Under the pieces are notes generated by a model. That model was not told the DNA's origin. It did not search any database and saw nothing but the letters and a program-made list of their open reading frames with translations. The position numbers were made by a program, and so were the translations under genes. Below are positions 24,017-33,879 of a stretch of 51,921 bases of DNA, piece by piece (positions within the stretch are counted from its first letter, which is position 1; each line of letters opens with the position of its first letter). The DNA comes from Bacteroidales bacterium UBA5281 (GTDB lineage Bacteria > Bacteroidota > Bacteroidia > Bacteroidales > Lentimicrobiaceae): NCBI GenBank assembly GCA_002410555.1, contig DHSR01000061.1, forward strand, positions 1-51,921. The letters run 5' to 3'.

Positions 24017-24892
24017 TTAAATGTTCTGCCGCATTAGCTTAACAAGTTTAACAGCTTCAATGGCTGGTTTTACATCATGAACCCTTAAAATATTGGCTCC
24101 CTGAAGCAAGGCAATGGTATTGGCCACCGTTGTACCGTTCAACGCTTCGGCAGGGGTAACTTCCAGGGGTTTGTAAATCATAGATTTTCTGGATATCCCT
24201 GCCAGTAATGGAAAATCAAACATTGCTCTGAAATAATGCAGATGATTAAGCAGGGTGTAATTGTGATTTAGGTTTTTGCCAAATCCGAAACCAGGATCAA
24301 GTACAATATTTTTTTTCCCGGATAATTTTAAATGACGAAGCTGAGCGGTAAAAAAATGAGCGATTTCCTCTACAATATTTTCATAATGAGGGTTTTTTTG
24401 CATGGTTTCGGGGGTACCCTGCATGTGCATCATTACATAAGCAGCCTCTGAATGCGCCATCAATTGAAGCATGCCGGCATCGGCCTGCCCTCCGGAAATA
24501 TCATTGATCATGTGTGCCCCCTCGTGCAGCGCAATGCGGGCTACTTCGGCACGATAAGTATCTACCGATACCACTGCTTCAGGAAACAGGTGAATAATCG
24601 CTTTCAACACCGGCAACAACCGGTTTATTTCTTCATCACAGGCTGGTGTTTTGCTGCCAGGCCGGGTGGAAACAGCCCCAATATCTATAAATGTTGCTCC
24701 TTCATCCATCATTTTCCCGGCCTTTTTCACCGCTTCGTCCACAGTAAAACTGCTGCCGCCATCATAAAATGAATCAGGGGTGAAATTTAAGATGCCCATT
24801 ATCAATGGGTTATCTAAATCCACCAGTTTTGATCCGCACCTCAGCAGGGCAGTTTGGGAAAAATCACTACTTTTATCGGTCGAAATTACCAT
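24017..24892 (-). CDS. folP: Dihydropteroate synthase
   Basis: The 291-residue product joins dihydropterin pyrophosphate with p-aminobenzoate in folate synthesis. The two Pfam signatures are PLIMGILNFTPDSFYDGG and the ATFIDIGAVSTRPGS loop; further marks are VSVDTYRAEVA, INDISGG, VLDPGFGFGKNLNHN and LLAGISRKSM. All are expected in a full-length TIM-barrel enzyme. It is first in the folP-cdaA pair. A plus-strand -7 box (24892-24899) for the divergent DUF1599 gene touches its start codon. Confidence 0.96.
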   Translation of the reverse strand: MVISTDKSSDFSQTALLRCGSKLVDLDNPLIMGILNFTPDSFYDGGSSFTVDEAVKKAGKMMDEGATFIDIGAVSTRPGSKTPACDEEINRLLPVLKAIIHLFPEAVVSVDTYRAEVARIALHEGAHMINDISGGQADAGMLQLMAHSEAAYVMMHMQGTPETMQKNPHYENIVEEIAHFFTAQLRHLKLSGKKNIVLDPGFGFGKNLNHNYTLLNHLHYFRAMFDFPLLAGISRKSMIYKPLEVTPAEALNGTTVANTIALLQGANILRVHDVKPAIEAVKLVKLMRQNI

Positions 24893-24899
24893 AATTTTG
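24892..24899 (+). promoter_or_regulatory. Putative -7 box for the DUF1599 gene
   Basis: TAATTTTG matches TAnnTTTG and ends 42 bases before the ATG at 24942. Its first base overlaps the folP start codon on the other strand, so the promoter body lies inside folP. Confidence 0.4.
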
Positions 24900-24941
24900 T
24901 CTGAAATTAATAACCTACAACCTGTTAAGGGTCAATTTTAC

Positions 24942-25487
24942 ATGAAACAAGATACCGGAACCCAGTTTGATGATATCATCTCTGCCTGCAAAGATATATT
25001 TTTAGCCAAAATGAAAGATTATGGCCCTGCATGGAGAATACTCAGACCCGAATCGCTTACCGACCAGATATACATCAAAGCAAACCGAATCAGAAATTTG
25101 CAACATAAGGGCGAACGAAAGATTAATGAAGACATCTGGCCTGAATTTATAGGCATCGTAAATTATGCCATTATCGCGCTGATTCAGCTGGAATGGTTTG
25201 AAAAAAAAGACATTCAACCCCCACTACCTGAAATTGAAGCAATGTATGATAAATATGCTCAACAGGCGCGCTCACTCATGTTCGATAAAAATCACGATTA
25301 CGATGAAGCATGGCGGAATATGCGGATAAGTTCCCTCACCGATATCATTTTGATGAAACTGCTCAGGGTTAAGCAGATAGAAGACAATAAAGGAGAAACT
25401 TTCGTTTCTGAAGGCGTAGATGCCAATTATTACGACATTATCAACTATGCCGTCTTTGCACTCATTAAACGTTCAGAACAACACTGA
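24942..25487 (+). CDS. DUF1599 protein with two repeats
   Basis: The product has 181 residues from the ATG at 24942 (MKQDTGTQFDDIISACKDIF). The frame opens at 24780, but those residues are antisense to folP and unrelated. It has two DUF1599 units: MKDYGPAWRILRPESLTDQI...FIGIVNYAIIALIQLE and KNHDYDEAWRNMRISSLTDI...YYDIINYAVFALIK. The shared core (DY..AWR..R..SLTD, then an acidic helix, then D/GI.NYA..ALI) indicates tandem duplication. The acidic residues in the helices resemble MazG-like nucleotide pyrophosphatases, but this is a guess. It is cytoplasmic. The BT_3928-like gene follows after 29 bases. Confidence 0.88.
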   Translation: MKQDTGTQFDDIISACKDIFLAKMKDYGPAWRILRPESLTDQIYIKANRIRNLQHKGERKINEDIWPEFIGIVNYAIIALIQLEWFEKKDIQPPLPEIEAMYDKYAQQARSLMFDKNHDYDEAWRNMRISSLTDIILMKLLRVKQIEDNKGETFVSEGVDANYYDIINYAVFALIKRSEQH

Positions 25488-25516
25488 TTATAACTTATAA
25501 CAAACTACATTTTATC

Positions 25517-26635
25517 ATGAAGTTGCTGCATTTAATTTCGAGAATTGTCGTTGGAATTACCTTTATTTTTTCGGGAGTGGTTAAAGGAATTGATCCTTTA
25601 GGCACCGCGTATCGTTTCGAGGATTATTTTTTGGTTTGGGGTACTCCCTGGATGTTGCCCGCTGCACTGACTTTATCCATTTTAATGAGTACCCTTGAAT
25701 TTACCCTTGGGGTGGTGGTGCTCTTAAATCTGAAACCCAGAATAAATTCCTGGTTGCTCCTGGTAGTCATGCTTTTCTTTACGGGACTTACGCTTAACGA
25801 TGCTATTTTCGACCCCGTTCCCGATTGTGGCTGTTTTGGTGATGCCATCATACTTACCAACTGGCAAACTTTTTACAAAAATATTATACTGCTGATTTTT
25901 ACCCTGATCTTGTTTGCTTACCGCAATAAAACCCGCGACCGCTATGGAAATTTAGTCTCCTATGGATCGGCTGTCCTGATAGTGGCCATGTTTGCAGGTT
26001 TTAGTCTCTGGAATTACAATCATCTGCCAATATTGGATTTCAGGGAATGGAAGAAGGGCAATAAAATGTATGTTGAAAACCCTCAGCCTGTCAAATATTA
26101 CCTCATTTATCGCAATAAGGCCACCGGCGAGATTCAGGAATACCTCTCACCAGACTATCCATACAATGATTCTGTGTGGATGCAGCAATGGGAGTTCGTG
26201 GAACAACGCGTAGAAAATCCCAATATATCACCGGGCAGCACCTTGCAGATTCTGGATGAAGAAGGGAACGATTTCACCGAAACCTTTATCCGCCATCCAG
26301 GATGCCAGTATATTGTCATCTCCTGGGATCTGGAGGCTGCAGATACTACCGCCTTAAAAAACTTAAATGAGTTTGCACTCAAAACAGAAGAAGATGGCTG
26401 CGGATTTATAGCACTTACTGCTACCTTGCCTGAAAAGGTGGAAGAGATAAAACAACAACTGGGCCTCAGCTATGAATTCTTCTATGCTGATGATATTGTG
26501 CTGAAATCTATGGTTAGGGCCAATCCCGGCCTCATGTTAATGGATAGCGGTATTGTAATTGATAAGTGGCACTTCAACGATTTGCCTGCCTACGAAGAGG
26601 TAATTCTTACTTATCCACCCAAACCAGCCCATTGA
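25517..26635 (+). CDS. BT_3928-like DoxX family membrane protein with periplasmic domain
   Basis: The product has 372 residues. Four membrane helices lie in residues 1-150 (DoxX/MauE-like), with SRIVVGITFIFSGVVKGIDP at the start and NDAIFDPVPDCGCFGDAI, whose Cys pair is typical of MauE-like proteins. A further helix at about 152-170 precedes a large periplasmic part (about 180-372) with CQYIVISWDLEAADTTALK, resembling a thioredoxin-like domain lacking the CxxC pair. The family occurs across Bacteroidota and is suspected of redox or cofactor maturation roles. It is followed after 4 bases by an OppB-like permease and then by tpiA. Confidence 0.85.
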   Translation: MKLLHLISRIVVGITFIFSGVVKGIDPLGTAYRFEDYFLVWGTPWMLPAALTLSILMSTLEFTLGVVVLLNLKPRINSWLLLVVMLFFTGLTLNDAIFDPVPDCGCFGDAIILTNWQTFYKNIILLIFTLILFAYRNKTRDRYGNLVSYGSAVLIVAMFAGFSLWNYNHLPILDFREWKKGNKMYVENPQPVKYYLIYRNKATGEIQEYLSPDYPYNDSVWMQQWEFVEQRVENPNISPGSTLQILDEEGNDFTETFIRHPGCQYIVISWDLEAADTTALKNLNEFALKTEEDGCGFIALTATLPEKVEEIKQQLGLSYEFFYADDIVLKSMVRANPGLMLMDSGIVIDKWHFNDLPAYEEVILTYPPKPAH

Positions 26636-26639
26636 TTTT

Positions 26640-27716
26640 ATGATATATTTTATCCTCAAACGGCTGTATTACGGACTTTTTGTATTGTTTGGGGTAGTTA
26701 CGCTTGTTTTTGTCTTGTTCAACATCCTTCCGGGTGATCCGGCCAGAATGATGCTGGGACAAAGGGCAGATATGGCTTCGGTGGAAACCATCAACAAGGA
26801 GCTGGGCAGAGACAAACCCCTGTTGCGTCAATACACCGATTTTCTTAATGACTTGTCGCCATTGTCGTTCCACTGGATCACCTCGGATCACGATCCGGTT
26901 TCGGTCTGGGGAAAATACGAACCTTACCAGAAGCTTTTTACAGTGGGAAATACGGCGGTGTTACTAAAACCACCTTATCTCAGACGTTCTTATCAAAGCC
27001 AGCGTAAAGTAAACGACATCATAGTACAGGCCTTACCCAACACCTTGTTGCTGGCTACTGTAGCCATGGGTTTTGCCATTATTCTGGGTGTTTTTATTGG
27101 TGTAGCCACAGCTTTACGTAAAGACTCCTGGTTCGATCACACGGCGCTCATCGTCTCTGTTCTTGGCATGTCGTTACCCTCTTTTTTTGCGGCCATACTT
27201 ATGGCATGGTTATTCGCATTCGTACTTGCAGATTACACCGGACTCAGCATGTTTGGTTCTTTATATTCAGTAGATGATTTTGGCCGTGGCGAATACCTTG
27301 ACCTTAAAAACCTCATTCTTCCTGCCCTCACATTGGGAATCCGGCCACTGGCCATCATCATTGAGCTTACCCGCAGTTCCATGCTTGAAGTACTTTCACA
27401 GGATTTTATTCGTACTGCCAGAGCCAAAGGGCTTACCAAAAATCGTGTCATTTATCGCCATGCTTTGCGCAACGCCTTAAATCCGGTGGTTACTGCTGCA
27501 TCCGGCTGGTTCGCATCCCTTATGGCTGGTGCTGTTTTTGTAGAATATGTATTCGATTGGAAAGGAATTGGGGTAGTTATTGTAGATGGTTTGGAAAAAT
27601 ACGATTTCCCTGTGGTAATGGGTGCTGTGCTTTTTATTGCTGTTATGTTGGTGATTATTAATATTTTTGTAGATATTATTTATGGCATACTCGATCCAAG
27701 GGTGAGACTTGCCTGA
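26640..27716 (+). CDS. Orphan OppB/DppB-type ABC transporter permease
   Basis: The 358-residue product resembles the inner-membrane subunit of peptide or nickel importers. It begins with a membrane helix (MIYFILKRLYYGLFVLFGVV) and LPGDPARMMLGQRA typical of OppB, then has a longer than usual periplasmic loop (about 60-130). The EAA loop is present (SQDFIRTARAKGLTKNRVIY then RHALRNALNP), for coupling to an ATPase. About five more helices follow. No partner permease (OppC), ATPase (OppD/F) or binding protein is adjacent, which is unusual. Encoded between the BT_3928-like and tpiA genes with short gaps. Its partner subunits are likely elsewhere. Confidence 0.88.
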   Translation: MIYFILKRLYYGLFVLFGVVTLVFVLFNILPGDPARMMLGQRADMASVETINKELGRDKPLLRQYTDFLNDLSPLSFHWITSDHDPVSVWGKYEPYQKLFTVGNTAVLLKPPYLRRSYQSQRKVNDIIVQALPNTLLLATVAMGFAIILGVFIGVATALRKDSWFDHTALIVSVLGMSLPSFFAAILMAWLFAFVLADYTGLSMFGSLYSVDDFGRGEYLDLKNLILPALTLGIRPLAIIIELTRSSMLEVLSQDFIRTARAKGLTKNRVIYRHALRNALNPVVTAASGWFASLMAGAVFVEYVFDWKGIGVVIVDGLEKYDFPVVMGAVLFIAVMLVIINIFVDIIYGILDPRVRLA

Positions 27717-27748
27717 AAAATATTGAACTCATTTAACACAATAGAATT

Positions 27749-28519
27749 ATGAGAAAAAAAATTGTTGCCGGAAACTGGAAGATGAATAAAGTTTTTAGTG
27801 AGGCTGAAGACCTGCTCTTTGGCATTGCAGATCAGCTCAAAAAAGGTCATCCGGCTGAGGTGACCGTTGTGGTTTTCCCACCGGTGTTGTATCTTGAGCT
27901 GGCCAATGATGTTTCAACTGAACATGGTTTTGGCTTTGGTGTTCAGAACATCAGTGAACATGAATCGGGCGCATATACGGGGGAAATTTCTGCCGCTATG
28001 GTCCAATCAATGGGGGCTAAATATGTAATATTGGGTCATTCCGAACGCCGGCAGTATTTTGGTGAAAACGATAATGCTGTTGCGAAAAAAATTGAACTGG
28101 CGCTCCGTCATGAATTAACACCAATATATTGTTGTGGCGAAGCACTGGAAGAAAGAGAAAACGGTCATCACTTTAATGTGGTAGAATCACAGCTGAGTGA
28201 CGCTTTATTTAAATTGAGCGAAGATGAATTTAAACGCATCATTATTGCCTATGAACCTGTTTGGGCCATTGGCACCGGTCGCACTGCTACCCCTGAACAG
28301 GCACAGGAAATGCATGCCTTTATCCGCAGTTCGGTTGCTGCAAAGTTTGGCCACGATGCTGCCAGTGAGGTAAGCATATTATACGGTGGAAGCTGCAATG
28401 CTTCGAATGCAGCCGAACTCTTCGCCAACCCTGATGTGGATGGTGGCCTCATTGGAGGTGCCTCGCTTAAGCCTGAGGATTTCGTGGCCATAGTGAATAG
28501 CTTCGGGGAAGTAAAATAA
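27749..28519 (+). CDS. tpiA: Triosephosphate isomerase
   Basis: The 256-residue product interconverts dihydroxyacetone phosphate and glyceraldehyde 3-phosphate. Catalytic residues are in place: NWKMN near residue 10, the GHSERRQYFGE loop with the catalytic His, the signature AYEPVWAIGTGRTATPEQ with the catalytic Glu, and the phosphate-binding YGGSCNASNA and GLIGGASL turns. Full length, no oddities. It lies in a compact same-strand run with prmA 9 bases downstream. Confidence 0.98.
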   Translation: MRKKIVAGNWKMNKVFSEAEDLLFGIADQLKKGHPAEVTVVVFPPVLYLELANDVSTEHGFGFGVQNISEHESGAYTGEISAAMVQSMGAKYVILGHSERRQYFGENDNAVAKKIELALRHELTPIYCCGEALEERENGHHFNVVESQLSDALFKLSEDEFKRIIIAYEPVWAIGTGRTATPEQAQEMHAFIRSSVAAKFGHDAASEVSILYGGSCNASNAAELFANPDVDGGLIGGASLKPEDFVAIVNSFGEVK

Positions 28520-28528
28520 GCACTTTTT

Positions 28529-29386
28529 ATGGATTATATTCAGTTGAATTGTCGCCTGCCAGGAAACGGTGCTCCATTGGGCGAAATTCTTATTGCCCGG
28601 TTAGCCGAAATAGGATTTGAGAGCTTTGAAGAAATTCCGGAAGGAATAGCTGCCTATATCCCGGCCAGAGATTTCAGCTTTGAACTATTAGACCAGCACT
28701 CTGTAAAGCAGGATTTTCAGGATGTTCAATTTACCATAGTTAAAATTGCCGGTCAAAACTGGAATGCTGTATGGGAATCAAACTTTAACCCGGTCACTAT
28801 TTCCGGTAAGTGTCACATAAGGGCTCCCTTTCATCCGCCTGCACCGGCTGGTATGATTGATCTGGTAATTGAGCCAAAAATGTCGTTCGGCACGGCTCAC
28901 CATGAAACTACTGCGCTGATTATTGAACAATTACTTCATATGGAACTTGCCGGTAAATCCCTGCTCGACATGGGAAGTGGAACTGCCATACTCGCCATTC
29001 TGGCTTCAAAAATTGGAGCCAACCCCATTACAGCCATAGATAATGATGAATGGGCTTTCCACAACGCAATTGAAAACGTGGAAAGAAATAAAACAGACAA
29101 TATCAGCGTTTATTATGGTGATGCTTCCCAACTGGGCGACCAGCCATATGAAATAATTCTGGCAAATATCAACCGCAATATTCTTATGGCAGATATGGCA
29201 GCATATGTAAACTGCCTTATAGCCGGAGGTATATTAATTATGAGTGGTTTTTATCTGAGCGACCTGGATGCCATCAGTAGACAGGCTGAGAAACTGGGAC
29301 TTATTGCTGATGGATATGCGGAAAAAAACAACTGGGTTGCAGCCTGTTTCCATATGCCGCTTTGTCCGGAGGATTCTAAAAAATAA
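28529..29386 (+). CDS. prmA: Ribosomal protein L11 methyltransferase
   Basis: The product has 285 residues. It methylates amino groups of L11 using S-adenosylmethionine. After an N-terminal substrate-recognition domain comes PKMSFGTAHHETT, SAM motif I LLDMGSGTAILAI, the acidic TAIDNDEWAFHNAIENVERN, and the NANINRNIL-like motif (ILANINRNILMADM), all PrmA features. There are 9 bases between it and tpiA and 29 bases to the large exported protein gene that follows. Confidence 0.93.
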   Translation: MDYIQLNCRLPGNGAPLGEILIARLAEIGFESFEEIPEGIAAYIPARDFSFELLDQHSVKQDFQDVQFTIVKIAGQNWNAVWESNFNPVTISGKCHIRAPFHPPAPAGMIDLVIEPKMSFGTAHHETTALIIEQLLHMELAGKSLLDMGSGTAILAILASKIGANPITAIDNDEWAFHNAIENVERNKTDNISVYYGDASQLGDQPYEIILANINRNILMADMAAYVNCLIAGGILIMSGFYLSDLDAISRQAEKLGLIADGYAEKNNWVAACFHMPLCPEDSKK

Positions 29387-29415
29387 ATTAACGCCGCTTT
29401 TTAACTGAAATAACT

Positions 29416-32400
29416 ATGCTACGACGAATTTCTGTCTTGTTATTCTTACTGATTTACACCTTTTCGTTGTCTGCTCAGAATCCCAACATTTTCTCAGATG
29501 ATCCGGAAGTATTTATAGAAGATTTAGCTTCTTTTATGGCATCATCCAAAGATAAAGTGGCCCGTGAAGCCATAAAAACGCTCAAGGATCGCTGGGTGAA
29601 CGGCGAAGTGGCTCCAGGTGCCCAAAAAGAGATAATCCGTACTTCCAATCTGATGCTTGCTCAGAATATGCGCCCGACTCCGGCATTCCGTGATTATCTG
29701 GAAGCCGTAAATACCTTCCGGCTCAGCGGTCTTCCCCATAGCATCATTGCCTGGCACAAGGGTCTTCAACCTTTTATAGATACCAAATTGCTGCGACAAC
29801 TCAGCATTTTCTTTGAAAATACGGTAAACCTGAATAAAAAAAATACCATCTTCAGATCCTATGGCAATTCCTGGCAATTTCGTAAAGGAAGCTATTCCTA
29901 TGATTACGATACCACACTTGTGGTAAAGCTCAGCAAGGTTGATCTGGTTTGTATTACCGGACGTGACAGTATTCGAATTCATGAAACATCCGGCACACAT
30001 TATCCGCTAAAAGATATATTTGTGGGTTATGGAGGAAAGGTTTACTGGGAAGCCGTAAAGCTTGATCCACAAAAGATATACGCCCTGATTCAAAGTTACA
30101 GCATTGATCTTAAAATTACTGCCTGGAGTGCCGATACTGTTAACTTTTACCACAAGGGGTTCTTCAATTTTCCGCTTACCGGCAGCCTGGAAGACCGCGT
30201 GCTGGTTGGGGTGCCCACTGACAAGGCAACCTTTCCCCGTTTTACCTCCTATCAAACAGATATAGAGATTAGCCCGTTGTATAAGGATATATATTACAGA
30301 GGTGGATTTACATTGGAAGGTGCCCGGATTATTGGCTCAGGATATGGTAACCGCGATGCTGTTGTCTGGATTAAGCGGCAGGGTTCTCCATTTATCAAAC
30401 TGGCTTCACGCAGTTTCGTTATTAATCCCGAACGCATGATTTCGCAAAGGGCTTCTGCGACCATTTATTATGAAGCAGATTCCATTTTTCATCCCGGTAT
30501 TCAGGTAAGGTACATGGACAAAGACCGTGAGCTGATGCTTATCCGTTCAGGCGAGGGCGCAACAGCCAGCCCTTTTTTCAACTCCTATCATAAGGTAGAT
30601 ATGTATTTTGAAGCCTTGTATTATACCATTGGCAGCGACAACATGAGTTTGGAAATGCTGCGTGGCATCCGACAACAGGGCGATGCCTTTTTTGAATCAT
30701 CAAGTTACTACTCTCTTGATCGTTACCGCCGCATGCAGGGCATTGATGAGATCAATCCATTGAATGTTATTTATAACTTTTCCAACAGTACCAAAAGAAA
30801 AGTTTTCTATCTGAGCGAACTCATTGAGTTTATGCAAAAACCTGCCGAACAGGTTAAAGCTATGGTACTTAACCTTTCAAACGGCGGTTACATTATTTAC
30901 AATATTGATAATGAGCGCATAGAAGTCGTTGAACGGCTTACCGATTACCTGATGGCACGCAGCAAAAAAAAGGACTATGATGTCATTCAGATTCAATCGC
31001 AGGTTACCCGGACCAGCAATGCCGAACTCAATCTGAAAACATTCGACCTGAAGATAAAAGGGGTGTCCCAGGTTTCACTCAGCGATTCCCAGGCTGTTTA
31101 CATCTATCCCCGTGATCACGAAATTTTACTCCGCAAAAACCGTGACTTTGTTTTTACCGGCCTGGTGCGTGCAGGCTATTTTGACTTTTATGCCAATGAG
31201 AGTTCGTTTGAATACGACAAATTCAAACTGAATATGCCACAGATAGACTCCATTACCTTTAAAGTAGATACCGTTTCGAAGAAAGACAAAAAGTTATCAC
31301 AGGTGAGGGTTAAAAATGTACTGGCTAACCTCAGCGGTGAGCTGATGATTGATGACCCGGCCAATAAGTCGGGCATCCAAAACCTGCCGGTATATCCGGT
31401 ATTTATCAGCAAAAACGACGCGTATGTATATTATGACCAGCCCAGGGTAGAAAAAGGAGTTTATAATCGTGATAAATTTTACTATACCGTTGATCCCTTT
31501 GTGCTCGACAGCCTGAATAGTTTTACCACCGAAGGCCTGAAATTTAACGGTTATTTATATTCCGATGGCATTTTGCCTGAAATCAGAGAACCGCTTAAAG
31601 TAATGGATGATTACTCTCTGGGGTTTAACCGGCAGTTGGGGAAAGAAGGTATACCTGTGTATGACGGAAGGGCAACCTTTTACTCTAAACTCGCCCTTAG
31701 CAACAGGGGGTTGGATGGTAGCGGTACATTAAAATACCTGACTTCGACCAGTGAATCGAAGCGGTTTATGTTTTATCCGGACTCATTGGTAGCCATACTT
31801 GACAGCTTTAACATAGCGCAAAGCACCGATTTTCCTGCATTTCCGGAGGTTACTGGTGTAGGTGTGAACCAACGCTGGTTGCCAAAGATGGATGTTATGC
31901 GCCTGAGTACGCTTCCGGGAAAAGAGTTTGCTATGTTTAATGGTAAATCGTTTCATTCGGGAGTTCTCTCCCTTACCACAGCCGGTTTGCTTGGTAAAGG
32001 TAAAACGCGATTCGACAATGCAGATCTCATGGCCAACACCTTTGTGTTTAGTACGCATTCATTTACCTCTGATACCACGGCCTTCAGGTTGTATTATCCC
32101 GAAAGGCCCTCTCTGTCATTTGCAGCGGATGTTTATCCGGGCAGGGTTGATTTTACCAGAAACTTTGCCACTTTTGGCACCCCGGGTAACAGCGTGCGTA
32201 TTAATCTGCCATTGAGCCGGTACATATGTTATATGGATAAGATAGAGTGGCGCATGAAAGATGATGAACTTTACCTTACCAACTCCCTGGCCAGCCGCGC
32301 AGCATTATCTGATACCATAAATCTTACTGATCTTGTGGATTTTGATTTTACAGGTTCAGCCTTTATTTCTACTGATCCCGCACGTGATTCCCTGCAGTTT

Positions 32401-33879
32401 TTTGCCATGGAAGCCACTTACCGAATGAAAGAAAATGTGATCAATGCCCGTGAAGTTAAGATGATCAGGGTAGCAGATGCAGCCATTTTCCCCGGTAATG
32501 GTGAGGTTACCATACTTTCAGATGGAAACATGCAACCATTGACCAATGCCACCATTATTGCTGATCGCAAGCAGAAATATCACCGCATTTATAATGCTTC
32601 AGCAGAAGTGAAAACCCGACATGATTACACCGCCTCGGGCTATGTGGATTACGCCGATAGCAGGGGAACTATACAACCAGTTTACTTTGGTAATATCCGG
32701 GTAGATGATGCCGGGCAAACCATTGGACGGGCGCTGATTAAACCGGAAGATCAATTTGAACTTAACGCTCATTTCCGCTTTACCGGAATGATTGATTTGC
32801 TGGCAGCAGAACAATTTATGAATTTCAGTGGTGCCTATCAAATCAACGATCCATGTAATGATGGGCAATCCTCCTGGGTTACATTCAGCACCTTTGTCAA
32901 TCCACAAAAGATACAGTTGCCCGTTTCTCCGGTGATGAAGGACACCCTGGGCGATCCGGTCTTTGTGGCCCTGGTTTACTCTGATTTTTTCAGTGAGATA
33001 TATCCTGCCTTTTATCAAAAACCAAAGGCCTGGGGTGATACCATTGTAGCTTCAGCCAATGGTTGGATAAGTTATGACGCGGGTAAAGAACGATTTATTA
33101 TAACTGAAGCTAAGGATGTTGCCAATAATACCTCACCCGCTATGGAACTGGATACCAGGCAATGTATCCTGACTGCCACCGGAAAAATTGAAACCGGAGC
33201 TGGCCTGGGTCAGGTGAATGTACGATCTTTTGGCAAGGCCATACAATTTATGCCTGCCGATTCTACCCGGTTTGAACTAGGTATGGCCATCAATTTTTTC
33301 TTTGCGGATCAGGCCATGAACAAACTTTCGGATGCTTTGCGAAAAAGTGAACTTACAGGCACCGACGTTAATGGATTTAGTTATCAAAGCCTGCTCAACG
33401 GAATACTGGGACAAAACACAGCCCGGGATGTAACTGCCGAACTCAATCTTAGCGGACAACTAAAACGTCCGCCTGCCGAACTCAGCCAAAGGCTGCTACT
33501 TACCGGGTTAAACATGGTTTGGGATCCAAACCTCAAATCTATGGTTAGTGAAGGCGAATTTGGCTTAGCTGGGGTAAATGGAAATCTCGTAAATAGAAAA
33601 GTGAACGGCTATGTAGAAATTGGCAAACGCCGGACGGGAGATATCATCAATATCTATCTTGAAATCAGCAACGACCAATGGTACTTTTTTAGTTACGGCA
33701 GTAATTTTATGCAGGCCATATCTTCTGACAATGATTTTAATGCCATCATTGCTGAACTAAAAGAAGACAAACGGATTCAAAAATCAGGAAACGGCGAGGC
33801 GCCCTATCAATATATTATCGGTACACCGGAACGAAGAATTGCCTTCCTGCGGAAGATGCAATCGCGCCAACAACCCTAA
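29416..33879 (+). CDS. Very large exported protein of unknown function (1487 residues)
   Basis: The product starts with a signal peptide (MLRRISVLLFLLIYTFSLSAQ) and has no later membrane helix, so it is periplasmic or outer-membrane associated. Residues 22-100 are helical, with FIEDLASFMASSKDKVAREAIK. Most of the rest is beta-rich, with many short alternating stretches and aromatic residues; there is little Cys. Several stretches around 550-1300 look like successive beta-sandwich or beta-helix segments, but I could not define a repeat. There is no T9SS C-terminal domain, no OmpA or TonB-box region and no obvious catalytic triad. It lies between prmA and plsY, whose start follows directly on its stop (TAA then ATG), which suggests coupling. 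I do not recognise the family. Confidence 0.85.
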   Translation: MLRRISVLLFLLIYTFSLSAQNPNIFSDDPEVFIEDLASFMASSKDKVAREAIKTLKDRWVNGEVAPGAQKEIIRTSNLMLAQNMRPTPAFRDYLEAVNTFRLSGLPHSIIAWHKGLQPFIDTKLLRQLSIFFENTVNLNKKNTIFRSYGNSWQFRKGSYSYDYDTTLVVKLSKVDLVCITGRDSIRIHETSGTHYPLKDIFVGYGGKVYWEAVKLDPQKIYALIQSYSIDLKITAWSADTVNFYHKGFFNFPLTGSLEDRVLVGVPTDKATFPRFTSYQTDIEISPLYKDIYYRGGFTLEGARIIGSGYGNRDAVVWIKRQGSPFIKLASRSFVINPERMISQRASATIYYEADSIFHPGIQVRYMDKDRELMLIRSGEGATASPFFNSYHKVDMYFEALYYTIGSDNMSLEMLRGIRQQGDAFFESSSYYSLDRYRRMQGIDEINPLNVIYNFSNSTKRKVFYLSELIEFMQKPAEQVKAMVLNLSNGGYIIYNIDNERIEVVERLTDYLMARSKKKDYDVIQIQSQVTRTSNAELNLKTFDLKIKGVSQVSLSDSQAVYIYPRDHEILLRKNRDFVFTGLVRAGYFDFYANESSFEYDKFKLNMPQIDSITFKVDTVSKKDKKLSQVRVKNVLANLSGELMIDDPANKSGIQNLPVYPVFISKNDAYVYYDQPRVEKGVYNRDKFYYTVDPFVLDSLNSFTTEGLKFNGYLYSDGILPEIREPLKVMDDYSLGFNRQLGKEGIPVYDGRATFYSKLALSNRGLDGSGTLKYLTSTSESKRFMFYPDSLVAILDSFNIAQSTDFPAFPEVTGVGVNQRWLPKMDVMRLSTLPGKEFAMFNGKSFHSGVLSLTTAGLLGKGKTRFDNADLMANTFVFSTHSFTSDTTAFRLYYPERPSLSFAADVYPGRVDFTRNFATFGTPGNSVRINLPLSRYICYMDKIEWRMKDDELYLTNSLASRAALSDTINLTDLVDFDFTGSAFISTDPARDSLQFFAMEATYRMKENVINAREVKMIRVADAAIFPGNGEVTILSDGNMQPLTNATIIADRKQKYHRIYNASAEVKTRHDYTASGYVDYADSRGTIQPVYFGNIRVDDAGQTIGRALIKPEDQFELNAHFRFTGMIDLLAAEQFMNFSGAYQINDPCNDGQSSWVTFSTFVNPQKIQLPVSPVMKDTLGDPVFVALVYSDFFSEIYPAFYQKPKAWGDTIVASANGWISYDAGKERFIITEAKDVANNTSPAMELDTRQCILTATGKIETGAGLGQVNVRSFGKAIQFMPADSTRFELGMAINFFFADQAMNKLSDALRKSELTGTDVNGFSYQSLLNGILGQNTARDVTAELNLSGQLKRPPAELSQRLLLTGLNMVWDPNLKSMVSEGEFGLAGVNGNLVNRKVNGYVEIGKRRTGDIINIYLEISNDQWYFFSYGSNFMQAISSDNDFNAIIAELKEDKRIQKSGNGEAPYQYIIGTPERRIAFLRKMQSRQQP

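Noticed and set aside
24780..24941. N-terminal extension of the DUF1599 gene
   Set aside because: Runs antisense through folP and matches nothing in the family.
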